Origin: Trichosphaerium sp. ATCC 40318
Lineage: Eukaryota > Discosea > Flabellinia > Trichosidae
NCBI GenBank assembly: GCA_038496445.1
Contig: JALMLS010000138.1
Coordinates: 292,270 to 356,269 of the forward strand
Reading direction: 5' to 3'
DNA: 64,000 nucleotides
The notes under the pieces were generated by a model that ran no database searches, was not told where the DNA came from, and saw only the letters and a program-made list of their open reading frames with translations. Made by a program: the position numbers and the translations under genes. Below are positions 37,064 to 47,133 of this stretch, piece after piece (position 1 is the first letter of the stretch; every line of letters begins with the position of its first letter).

Positions 37064-37167
37064 TTTGAGGCAGATTACAACTATCCAGATCGGAAATGTC
37101 ACGTGACTTGTTTAGTACGTCAACCTCGGTCATATTCGGACGTATTTTTGTTACGGTTGAACTCAAG

Positions 37168-37470
37168 ATGGGTAACTCACTGTCGGACTCAGTAGCAAAA
37201 CAAAATGCCATTCTGGCAACTACGAACTTTGGACTGTCAATATTGTGGCTTGAAGTAGCGGCACCTATTATTTTCGCGTTTATGAAGGAGAAAAACTGGT
37301 TTGTAAAGCGATTAATAATGTGGCTACCTCTTGGTAAACAAATCTTCATCACTGAACTTCTAAACTTCATTTTAGGCATCATTACGCTTGGTATTGGCCA
37401 GTTCTCCGCTATTCAATATATCAGTCGTAAATCTGGGCCTACTGTTTATGTAAACGTGGAGCCAATGTAA
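37168..37470 (+). CDS. Small two-pass membrane protein, possibly myristoylated
   Basis: An uninterrupted frame of 100 residues; the start chosen is MGNSLSDSVAK, whose glycine-2 and serine-5 fit an N-myristoylation signal. Two hydrophobic segments follow (FGLSILWLEVAAPIIFAF and FILGIITLGIGQF) separated by a basic loop (KEKNWFVKRL). No family recognised. It sits head-to-head with the F-box/MORN gene about 105 bases away, so the two promoters must overlap. Confidence 0.6.
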   Translation: MGNSLSDSVAKQNAILATTNFGLSILWLEVAAPIIFAFMKEKNWFVKRLIMWLPLGKQIFITELLNFILGIITLGIGQFSAIQYISRKSGPTVYVNVEPM

Positions 37471-37779
37471 TCCACGCTTATAAAGCTCTCCACCTTTATA
37501 TCTCTATGTTTTTCTACACGAAGTGATAGGTTTATAAAAATTTTACGTGACGGTTGGCACGTGATTTTTTCTTGTTAAACAACAACCTGTTGAAGAAATA
37601 CACATAGCTTTACATTTTTATTTGGCGCTTTACGTAGAAACTTGTTTACTGACATAGCTTCTTTTGTTGTTTGACAAACAAAAAAAAGTTCGTTTGTTAT
37701 TTTTAATGTACATTGCCTTGGTATCTTTGTTACTAGGTGAACTTAAAACGGAGCACCAAATAGTAGCATTTACGATACG

Positions 37780-38355
37780 CTAAAAAATACCCCATCTGGG
37801 TACTGTATCCATGTACTTTTTGTAATCTTCTCCGAACATTTTTAACAACAGAATTTCTTCCTTGGGAATAACATGAAAATGCAAATAAGACATCATTAAA
37901 ATACAAGCCACAACGCTCCATGCAGTGTTAAATATCACACCTATACCAAGTATAGGCAATGGATCAACCAAGTACATCGGATTACGACAAGCAGCATAAA
38001 AACCTAAATATGTCTTAACCACGTGAAGACAAGACAGAAAAACAGCGAATTTGATTGTTTTGTTTGGAAGCTTTTTTTTGTCAAAGTTTTTTTCAAACAA
38101 ATACGTACCAGATGTCATGAGCTTCGTTGTTTTCTCCTCATGGTTGAACGACGTGCTATTACGTGAGAATATCTTCATAAATGTCATTTTCCATGCTATA
38201 AACCCTGCGAATAGTGGAAACGCAATAGCCACGCGTATAAGTACGCCAAGAGGTGGTAACGCATAAATTGGAATAAAAAAATGTGTAACTAGCGCCACAA
38301 GAGTGAACAATAGCAATGCACTCTTCGGTGGCATAATTATAGATTCTGTGGACAT
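37780..38355 (-). CDS. ICMT/phospholipid-methyltransferase-like membrane enzyme
   Basis: Two exons (38109-38355 and 37780-38003) join at LMTSG/FYAACRNPMYL to 156 residues. The motifs are those of the isoprenylcysteine carboxyl methyltransferase and related small membrane methyltransferase group: TSGFYAACRNPMYL binds S-adenosylmethionine, and the C-terminal E...L...FGEDYKKYMDTVPRW carries the conserved Glu, Tyr and Arg. Several hydrophobic helices surround them. Eukaryotic ICMT is usually longer (about 280 residues), so this is closer to the compact bacterial-type members; the substrate is unknown. Confidence 0.8.
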   Translation of the reverse strand: MSTESIIMPPKSALLLFTLVALVTHFFIPIYALPPLGVLIRVAIAFPLFAGFIAWKMTFMKIFSRNSTSFNHEEKTTKLMTSGTYLFEKNFDKKKLPNKTIKFAVFLSCLHVVKTYLGFYAACRNPMYLVDPLPILGIGVIFNTAWSVVACILMMSYLHFHVIPKEEILLLKMFGEDYKKYMDTVPRWGIF

Positions 38356-38657
38356 CTTGGGAAGAGAAACACCGAGTTTTATCTGATTGTGTACCTACCG
38401 CGTTTTATAGAGTGACCAATACGTATAAAGAAAAGACAGACAGGTATCACCAACCGTTTACTAACGCCCTATTTCACCCGGAATGTCAAATATAGTCAAC
38501 ACTTTTTAGTAAACGGTCCCTTATCTTGTTCTGAGCTTATCAAAATAAAAATCTGGTTCCGATTCTAGTGGTTTGCACAGCCATATCTTGCATTTTTTAT
38601 AGATAACTCCCGAACAACAACAGACTAAATCACACGTGATCTCTCTACAGTAGTTCG

Positions 38658-39936
38658 ATGTTCACCATAACGCACCTTCTCCACGCAACAATAGGTACCT
38701 AGCAAGTCACTTTACTATCTTACGTTGATTGCTAAATCTTTTTATTCACAATCAGTATTGTTTACGTTGTTTTATACAATACGTTCAGCATGTGACTGCC
38801 AATGCGATATATGCGATGCATGCGATTTTACAGATCCTGCTTGTACCGTTATTACCTCAGGAGCTCCAGGTATCTACCATACGTACCCTCACATTGCTGA
38901 CACTAGTAAGGTGAAATAACTGTCGCTGGATGTTTAATAATAGACACAACTGAACAAATCGGGTCTATTCGAGGCACAAGTGGTAATGATTGCGTTCGCC
39001 TTAATCCAGGGAGCGTTGTAATGGGCGAAATATCTCTTTTACCTGGTGATGATTGCGTTCAGGTTACTTCTTCAACAATTATGGGTAGAATACAATCTGG
39101 TACGTAACATTGATCTTTGATGATTGAAGTATGTTTAAACTCAAACTAAGGTGGTGACAATGATTGTATTGTGGTGGTATCCTCTAATGTAGACGAGGTA
39201 AATGGCGGACCAGGAAATGACGATGTTATAGTAGTAGCGTCAAACACTGACGGAGCCATTGAAGGAACGTAAGTCCTCTTCTGAGACAATGCATTTTTTT
39301 TGTTAGTATGTTTTCACTCACGTGATTTTTAGATTCAACAGAATAGTTGGTGGTGGAGGTGATGACTGCCTTCGCGTGGCAGGAACTGAGGCTGGAGAAA
39401 TAAGCGGTCAAACAAACGATGATTGCTTGTTTGTGACTCAAACCATTGCAACAAGAATACTTGGTTAGTATATCAATAACACCTTCTCTTCTTTGAGCTC
39501 AGCTGTACCTTATTTTTTTAAAAGGAGGAAATGATAATGATAACATGGACTTACGTCAAGTAACATTTGATGAGGCTTCTGGAAACGAAGGCAATGATGA
39601 ACTCAGAATAAACGAGTTTACAACAAGTACTTGCAATACCAGTTTTTTGAGACTTTTTTTAAATTTAACTTTGTGTTCTAGCGTCTGGACCCTTAAGCAT
39701 AAGAGGTGGCCCTGGTGATGATTTTATACTCGCTGTAAGGTCACAAGGAGATCCAACTACCTTTGATGGAGATGGAGGTAGCGATCTGTAAGTAACAATC
39801 ATTTGTTTACAACCAGAACTAAGCGTGCCTTTGTAGATGTTGTAGCCCAGATATGACTGTAGAAATAGCAGCAGACTCTATGTGCGATCCAACAGAATGT
39901 GATCTACCAGGACCAGTTTGTGTTAGACGGTTTTAA
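38658..39936 (+). CDS. Secreted RTX-like beta-roll protein
   Basis: Exons chain from a short first exon (MFTITHLLHATIA, ending at a GTACC donor) through about eight exons to TAA at 39936. After a cysteine cluster (CDCQCDICDACDF) come repeated glycine/aspartate units about 24-28 residues apart: RGTSGNDCVRL, LLPGDDCVQV, GGDNDCIVV, GGPGNDDVIVV, GGGGDDCLRV, GQTNDDCLFV, GNEGNDELRI, GGPGDDFILAV. These follow the G-x-G-x-D-x-hydrophobic pattern of RTX/calcium-binding parallel beta rolls, but many carry a cysteine beside the Asp pair. A C-terminal cysteine cluster (CCSPDM, CDPTECDLPGPVC) closes it. Calcium-dependent extracellular folding is inferred; no enzymatic or toxin domain is seen. The start exon is the weakest part. 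Confidence 0.7.
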
Positions 39937-40279
39937 AGTAAATTAAACACCACTTTTCATACCGAACATGATTTCAACTGTGTTGTGTTTGTCACAACCT
40001 CAATCAACAAACATTACCAGTATTTCACCATCCGTTAGACATAGGTACCAACACTCGTTGGCTTCAAAATTATTAGTATCACTGTGATCTAAAGTCTCAA
40101 ATTCTCTGAGTTTTATTTTGTTGTACGAGAAAAATCCGCGTAATTACAACTTCAAAAGAGAACAAACTTTCAGCTAAAATTCTTTACCACGTGCGCCTAT
40201 TAAGAGCACACTTCAAAAATTCACACCTCACACGTGAAAGAAGTATTATCTATCGATCATTATACAAGTTAATTTAACC

Positions 40280-40938
40280 TTAAATCCAAGCCCATCTTGG
40301 TTGAAATACCTTTTTCTTTGGTAAGCACTGACTGTGAAAGAGGAAAAAAAAACTAAAAGTTTTTTGCTTGCCATGTACATGTGCTCTTCTGTTAAGCGAG
40401 TGGCGTATAGTAATCCCTTTCTTCTCTTCATATACTCTCCTTCAGTAATAAATCCAGCTGATAACAATGAAGTCAACGAATTTAATTCCTTTTTAATTTC
40501 TTCAGAGTCAGACATGAGAATAGGGCTCGCACTTCAAAAAAAAAGTAAATACACTTCTCGCTGAGAAGCAAATGTCTAAAAAATGCCAAGTGTCACTCAC
40601 GAAGATAAAGGAGGCGTCGTAGATGCTTCAGATGTATGATACGTTTCGGAGTAAATATGTTCAGACGGTGACGTGACGTTTGTGTTTAATACAGCGTCTG
40701 ACGACTCTGTAGTATCTATAACTTGCATTTTTCGCGTTTGTAGGCTTCGTAGTGATGAGTTAAGTTGACTAAGTTGTCCCTCAACGCTAAACGGTCTTGC
40801 GTTCTGTGATTGCATCTTCCTCGCGGATAATTTAGAAGATCTTGTATTTGACCTCCTTCTTCTTGAGCGTTTTTCGTTTGTGGACAGTTGTAACGGTTTG
40901 GATGGCGCTAGGCCTGACTTTGATCTATTATTGTTCAT
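40280..40938 (-). CDS. Basic protein with SHOCT-like C-terminal helix pair
   Basis: Three exons are proposed: 40938 down to a GTGAGT donor near 40604, then the segment near 40395-40530, then a short last exon ending at TAA 40280. The N-terminal 110 residues are basic and serine-rich (EKRSRRRRSNTRSSKLSARK), probably disordered and nuclear-targeted. The second exon reads SDSEEIKKELNSLTSLLSAG then FITEGEYMKRRKGLL, the pattern of the SHOCT short oligomerisation domain (LxxLxxLxxxGxITxxEYxxxKxxLL). SHOCT domains usually end bacterial and phage proteins; here one sits on a eukaryotic basic protein. Confidence 0.55.
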
Positions 40939-41129
40939 ATTGTTACCATCTACTGCAGTTCAACGAAGTGAGAGCAAGATTTTGGTTGGCAAAAGCCATT
41001 GACAACATTGGCTCAAAAACGCAGAATAGCTACAATGTTTCTGTATAAAAGTAGCATTCGTCGCTCGTTTAGAGTACGTAGAGTACGTTGCTGTAGTACA
41101 GGCAAGTTTATAACTCAGTTACGATTATT

Positions 41130-43761
41130 ATGCTTGAAATTTACGTAAAAGCAGATAATAGTAGTTGGGTACGCTATGAGAGTAAAAATGGCGCGTTTGC
41201 GCTTCAACATCCAAGAGATTGGGGAGTTATTGAGCATAACTCGAAATCATTAGCTCTTAAACCATTAGAACACATAAAGAGTGAGTTTCAAACATTTTAA
41301 CGTGACATTCGTAAAAACTACGTACTTAGCTCTCCCAAAGCTTCGAGTCGCTTAGAATATACGCTATTACTTTGTTAAAACCCTTATGATGAACTGAACT
41401 CGCTTACCATTATCGTAGAGCCATTTGACCCAGCAAGAGGTTTACCAATGATAGAAATAGACATGGAAGACTTTGAAGCGCCTCTAGACGCCCTACAATT
41501 CTTGTACGCTGTCTGACACTTTCCTTTTTTTTTTCAACAAAAACAATGTTCGCAAAGCGTTTTATCACCGCCAACGTTTTGTGTGCTTAGAGAACGACAA
41601 AAAGAACCGACTAGCTTCAGATCTGTTGTTAGAGGAGACTCTGTAGTAGGAGGTCTACCTGCCAAGCACTTCTTGATTGCTAACACTGTACGTTGTCTTT
41701 TATTTGTTTCGATTACCATTCTTGGTTTTTTTTGAAGACTTCACTCTAAGTTCATCACGTGATTTATTATTTTTAGTATCTTGATGATCCAAAAACAGGA
41801 AAAGCAAATAAAACACAAGTATATGATAGATATTATGTTTACTTTGTTCAAAGTAAATGGACAGGATATAGAATGCTTAGTCTGTTTCTTAATAAACATG
41901 ATGAGCAAAAACACACTATCGAAAACATTATTAGCTCCTTTGTTACAGGCACGTGCAGTTTGAATTTATACAAGCTCTTTACCCTACATCATACGATCAT
42001 TATTTTGTCTATATCATTGTTTATAACCCACGTGTATCACCGTTATTGATGTTTTTGATTAAAGGTAGAAGAAAGTTGAATATGTTGTATCTTCATTCAC
42101 GTCAATTACATGGTTTGACATTCTATTTACCAAATGGAACTAGTGAACCAATTATTACTAGAACTGAACGTAAGCGTACTCATTGTGTTTGTACAAAAAC
42201 GCTAATAGACAATTTGTTTAGAGTTCGCAATGATGAAAATAATGATAGAAGAAGAAATTAATCCAGAAACAAACACAAATATAGAAATCCTTGTTAGCGT
42301 TGAGGATAAGCCAAAATCAGAAGAATTTGTATGTACTAATATGGCATATACTACGCTGAATCTGACCTTTATTTGTAGGTTACTTTGAAGAACACAGAGA
42401 TAAGTAAGCGGCCCGAGATTACAAATATTTTGGCGAAAATGTCGGTACAAGACAATGATACACAGATTTGGCAATACACAACACAAGATGGTGATAAAAT
42501 CCACGAAACTTATAGTCTTGTGGTTTCTGATAAGCTTTGTCTATTGAATATGACATATGAGAAACAACACTCAATAGGCACAGAGTACAGACAAGTAAGC
42601 CTTTCGGTTGTGTAAAAAACACAAAAGCAACTTTGCTTTTACTATTGGCAATCTGCATTCTTTTTCTAAGAACATAACCAATTATTTCTGAAAAAGTACA
42701 CTGCACCATCACGTGTGATGTAGTATTAATTAACTACAACTCTTTGATGAGAAAGAGAATTTGCCTCAAAACAACTTCGTGCTAGGAAACAAAGTTAATC
42801 TTTTTTTTTTAAAGGTATTACAGCACGTTATTGCTGGAATCACAGATACCCCAGTCCCGGCACTTAAAGGGAAAAAATCCTGGTCTCTTTCAGGCATGAT
42901 TGGATTGTACGTACCGCATATAGTATTTAGGGGACGAACAAAGTTTTTGCCTTTTTGTCAACTCATTCTCCTCACTGCCCACGTGCTTTTTTGAATCGCG
43001 TTTTTGGTCCATTGTTTACCTCTCATTTTTTGGACTAGTGGAAAAAAGCCGGAACCAATGCCTGGTATGGTCAAGATAATTTCTCTTACAAATCGTTGGG
43101 GATTACGTGTACCTTTAAAAGAGCTACAACACTTTGGTGATAGAAGTGGTTTACATAATGTCATTACTGGACTATATCCTCATAATAATCTATGTCTACA
43201 TGTAGAAGAAGGTAATCTGAGATATGATGATATAAAAGCATGGCAAACAAATAAACTGGTACGTCCTTTTGTACAAAATCGAAGAGAGGAAAATCATAAT
43301 TCTTTGGTTTTTTTTTTCGAAAAAATTGAATTGTTTGTTGTGTCAAGCTAAGATCTACTTTTCTATCATGTCAAGAGCAACATAAACATTAATTATTGTA
43401 GAAACCAACTTTTAATTTTCTTTGTTGCTATCCGAGTGGTGGCTAAAAGAAACTAGTTTGTAAATGAAATACCTCTATTTCTTAATTTATTCTGAAACAA
43501 TTTTTAAATGTTTTGCTTTAGCGTAAAATCAAAGAAAGAGATGCCAAGATACAACGTAAAATATTTAAGATAAATAATAATGAAGCATATTACACAAAAA
43601 TGGACTGGTTAGATGATGCTGTTGAACAACGAAAATGGTGGCTTGATATTGTTCATAGTGGTAATAAGACTTTTTCACTGACTTGCTATGGAGCAAAGTT
43701 TGAAGTAGAGAGTATAAAGAAAAGTATAGATACTGTAAGGAGGTCACTATACTTTTTCTAA
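41130..43761 (+). CDS. Protein with repeated roughly 150-residue modules, unknown
   Basis: About nine exons chain in phase from MLEIYVKADNSSWVRYESKN to a stop at 43761, giving roughly 500 residues. Three similar units seem present: each has a front part with a short hydrophobic strand pair, a middle YYVYFVQSKWTGYRMLSLF / HETYSLVVSDKLCLLNMTY / QRKWWLDIVHSGNKTFSLTC strand, and a C-terminal helix (HTIENIISSFV / QVLQHVIAGITD / VESIKKSIDTV). That layout is reminiscent of PsbP/MOG1-type alpha-beta domains, but the resemblance is weak and I do not name a function. No signal peptide is visible. One internal junction (41949-42064) uses a GC donor. Confidence 0.6.
41949..42064 (+). other. Probable GC-AG intron
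   Basis: The exon ends FVT at ACAG/GCACGT and the next begins after TGATTAAAG at 42065 with GRRKLNMLYLHS in frame. Reading through instead meets a stop about 34 codons further on. Confidence 0.5.
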
Positions 43762-44004
43762 AAGAAAAAAAAATAACAAACCAAGGAGGCAATTCTTTTT
43801 TGTAGCATGTGATTTTTAGGTAAAATGTCAAAACAAAGCATGGAGACTGTAATAAAAGAAAAAACACAAACGATGTTTATTTAAAGTCATAAACTGGTGT
43901 ATAGTACCAAACAATTCACGTAAAGCGCGAGATTACTGAAAATAAGGTGAATATGCTGCTTCGAGGACAACAGTCGGGCCAGTAATTTGCATACCAAGTA
44001 ATCG

Positions 44005-45252
44005 TTAACAGAAATCGAAAATCACGTGATTAGAGCTTTTAATAGTTGCTGGGGCAAGTTTCTCAAGAGCTTCACTTGTTACTCCAGGAACGTAGCACAC
44101 AGCAAGGTTACTGATACCAACAAGCGAAGCAATACCTTTATCAGTAACATTAGTACAACGATCAATTACTAAAGTATGTACACCAGCAATAGCTTTAATA
44201 CCAATATCAGTAACTTGCGTACAAGACAAGTTCATATTATGAGCTCCAGCGAGAGCAATAATACCTACATCTGTAGCGTTTGTACCACTAATATTAATAG
44301 TATGAACACCAGCTAATGCTTTGATACCTTCATCTGTTATAAGGTCACAAGCACAAAGATCAATTGTGTGTACACCTGCAAGTTTAATGAGTACATCATC
44401 AGTAACTCTTTGAGCACGAAGAGTTATATTATGTACACCAGCCAAAGCTTTAATACCTTCGCCATGAGCGTCTGTTTCCATTAAATTGATTGTATGTACA
44501 CCACAGAGATACTTAACTCCTTTATCACTAACATCAGTATACGCTAAATTAGCTGTGTGAACACCAGCAAGATGTTCCAAACAACGGTCTGTAATACTTG
44601 TACAACCGACCAATATAGTATGTATACCACTTAAAGCTTTTATACCTTCATCTGAAATACCTTGGCAACGCCATGCAACCAGTGTATGAATACCAGAAAG
44701 CGCTTTTATTCCTTCGTCTGTGATTAAGTTATTGTTGTTAAGTGTTAACTTATGTACACCTGCCAATGACTTTATTCCATCGTCTGTAACATCTGTACCT
44801 GCAAGATGGATTGTGTGTACGCCCTTAAGAGCCATTATGCTTTTATCAGTAACCGACAAATTCGTCAGGTCGATTGAGTGAACACCAGCTAGTTTTTCGA
44901 CTCCGGAATCAGTGAGGTTGTTACAATACCTCAAGTTTAAGTCTTGTACGCCTGCGAGAAGAGCTATATCTTTGTCTGTGATCATCCTTTCTATTTTATC
45001 AAAGTGGAAGGCTGTGTTTTGAAGCAAAGGGCTGTTCTTAAGCGTAATAAAGTCGCTCACGCTGGTAAGGCTAATTGATCGATATCCTACATATTTCCTC
45101 ACTATACGAAGGAATCTGTGACAAGTATGCGCTGCATTAAGCGTGTGGTGGCAAAATTGAATTATATGCGCTATTATTTCGTTTGGGACACCCTCGAACG
45201 TGTGTATAGTAGCGTTCAGTACTGCAGTACGTTTTTTTGGCGTTGTTTCCAT
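44005..45252 (-). CDS. F-box/leucine-rich-repeat protein (copy 1)
   Basis: An intronless frame of 415 residues. Residues about 18-55 form an F-box (GVPNEIIAHIIQFCHHTL, then CHRFLRIV). About 13 leucine-rich repeats of 23-24 residues follow, with the very regular core ALAGVHTINL-x-T-x-VTDEGIK, close to the AMN1/FBXL type. Such proteins are substrate receptors of SCF ubiquitin ligases. The lack of introns in an intron-rich genome, together with the high repeat regularity, suggests recent expansion. A sister gene lies at 57938-59218 and a decayed one at the left end of the window. Confidence 0.88.
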   Translation of the reverse strand: METTPKKRTAVLNATIHTFEGVPNEIIAHIIQFCHHTLNAAHTCHRFLRIVRKYVGYRSISLTSVSDFITLKNSPLLQNTAFHFDKIERMITDKDIALLAGVQDLNLRYCNNLTDSGVEKLAGVHSIDLTNLSVTDKSIMALKGVHTIHLAGTDVTDDGIKSLAGVHKLTLNNNNLITDEGIKALSGIHTLVAWRCQGISDEGIKALSGIHTILVGCTSITDRCLEHLAGVHTANLAYTDVSDKGVKYLCGVHTINLMETDAHGEGIKALAGVHNITLRAQRVTDDVLIKLAGVHTIDLCACDLITDEGIKALAGVHTINISGTNATDVGIIALAGAHNMNLSCTQVTDIGIKAIAGVHTLVIDRCTNVTDKGIASLVGISNLAVCYVPGVTSEALEKLAPATIKSSNHVIFDFC

Positions 45253-46205
45253 TGTAGAGGCAGATTACAATTGAAACCTAACTTATGTAGTGCTTAAGCC
45301 ATTTGGTGGTTCGAACGATATCCCAACGTACCGCTTTATGGAAGAGCAGTTTAATTACTTGTACGCCATTCACGTGCTTCGCGTACTAGTTTAGCTTAAC
45401 TTCACGAATTTTACACCATACGGTCAGCAGCAAAAATCTGGGTTGTACAAGAGAGTATAAGAAATTTACAAGAATGGTTAACCACTTTTTTTTATTCTTC
45501 TGAGGTTACATCGTTAAAAACGAACTGACCCCTGAGTAAAATCAAGGGTGCTCAAATGTTACTATGTCAGCTAAAACGCTTGCTCTGGGTACTCGGATCT
45601 GGAAATGTAGGTTCGACTCCTACAGGAACAAACTAAACAAAATATTGGACATGGTCCAATACTACCAATGTTCTTTGGGGTAACGGCAGCCCGCCAGAAC
45701 CAGGTTGGTGTAATTTGTTGTGGCATATACTGCTAATATACTCAACCACTTCAATATAGCTGCCTATTACTCAATCACCCTTTTTGTTAACCTTTATATA
45801 CAGTATATACATTGTAAAAAAACAAACTCAAATACATTCTGCTACAAACTTATTTCTTGGAAAAGAGTTGTCATTGTGAAATCAAACGGTATGTAGCCGG
45901 ATAAGGTATTATTGCATATTTTCGGTGCAAGATACGACCATCTCAAAGAAGGTACTGAATTATTTGTTTCGTTCCAGCACCGGCGGTCAGTTATAATGCG
46001 GCAACTCGCATAAAGCCCATCGCCAAGCATCGCCGTTCTGAGAATGTGTCAGAGAGGGCTAACTTCTACTGGTTACTAGACCTGTATATTGACATCAATT
46101 ATGTAGGGAGCTTGAAAACGCGAAATGGAGTGCTAAGTCGTCACATAGCTTAACATTTATTCAAAAAAGGAAAAAATATCCAAATAAGTACAAACCCCCA
46201 TTGTT
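45253..46205. other. Intergenic stretch with a tRNA-like segment
   Basis: No protein gene is convincing here; the minus-strand frame 45842-46030 has no identifiable features. A tRNA-like sequence lies at 45557-45631. Confidence 0.4.
45557..45631 (+). tRNA. tRNA-like or tRNA-derived sequence (degenerate)
   Basis: A perfect T arm is visible: stem GTAGG, loop TTCGACT, stem CCTAC, containing the consensus Pol III B box (GGTTCGACTCC). The following seven bases AGGAACA can pair with TGTTACT 57 bases upstream, except for one A-G mismatch, giving a total of about 74 bases, the right tRNA length. The D arm and anticodon stem do not fold well, so no anticodon can be assigned. It is probably a decayed tRNA or a tRNA-derived element. 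Confidence 0.35.
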
Positions 46206-46891
46206 ATGTTGGTTTGCAACTCCAAAACAGTTATACTTGCTCTATTATTGTTCGCAATAGCGGTAGAAGCCTCATTCTGGCGTTCAAGGCTGTTTCGCTC
46301 GAACAAGAAGAAATGCTCCAAACCAAAGTACGCTACTCAGATCAGTATCCAACAACTACTAAGTATTGTAGAGGGGCGTATGCACCTTGTATAAACACCA
46401 GAGCTCCTAAAGAGAACCAATGCCCGTCGTCTACTACATACAAGGGCAAGGTATACAAGCTATCACGCGTTGACGCGTGGTATCACCGAATAACTGCGAA
46501 CGGCGGATTGTTTGCCTACGGTCCAGGTTGCTATGACCCAATGGACTGTCCAGCTCAATACTACGTCATGTTTATATGCGATTACGAGCATAAACTGAGC
46601 AAACGTAGAACCTACAAGCTACCACACTCTCTTGTGTTCCTACAAGCCGCCCAAGACATACGAATGAGAACAGGCTTTAAACAGGAGTCAGCAAGCGAGT
46701 CTAGGTGTTTAACTGGAAAAGGTAATGACTGTTCTTGGGTAAGTTCTTATGATCCAATTAAAAATGACGCTGGAAGTACACTGTTCGCTATTAGATTCCC
46801 TATAAGAATTATGGGATTTATGAAGAGGTGTAAAGATGATAGATCATGTGCTAAGACACTACAAAAAACTCTTGATAGCCAATCTTATTAG
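46206..46891 (+). CDS. Secreted cysteine-containing protein, frame conflict near the 5' end
   Basis: The first frame opens with a strong signal peptide (MLVCNSKTVILALLLFAIAV, then EASFW). The mature sequence is in the +1 frame: YPTTTKYCRGAYAPC, GPGCYDPMDCPAQYYVMFIC, TGKGNDCSWVSSYDPIKND, RCKDDRSCAKTLQK, with about ten cysteines. Either a 59-base intron with an atypical GTTCAA donor (about 46284 to 46342) or a one-base indel joins the two. The longer frame from 46214 lacks a signal peptide and is less likely to be the real start. No family recognised; it is probably an extracellular disulfide-bonded protein of about 200 residues. Confidence 0.6.
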
Positions 46892-47133
46892 AATAAACAT
46901 TAAGCTATTAAATTCCTCTTTCTGCTATGGTGAATTCCCAATTTCGTCATTACTCATAACCCAACCCTTCTCCATTCTTTATATTTTCTGGAGTTACTTG
47001 TAGGTGTCTGAAACATGGATTTGTAGTACGAACAAGGTTAGATACTAATACCCTACGTCAACTGATGGTAGTTGTAAGAAGAACCGATATTTTATTAAAA
47101 AGGGCTAGTCCTTTGACATGTTGTTTGCCATTT

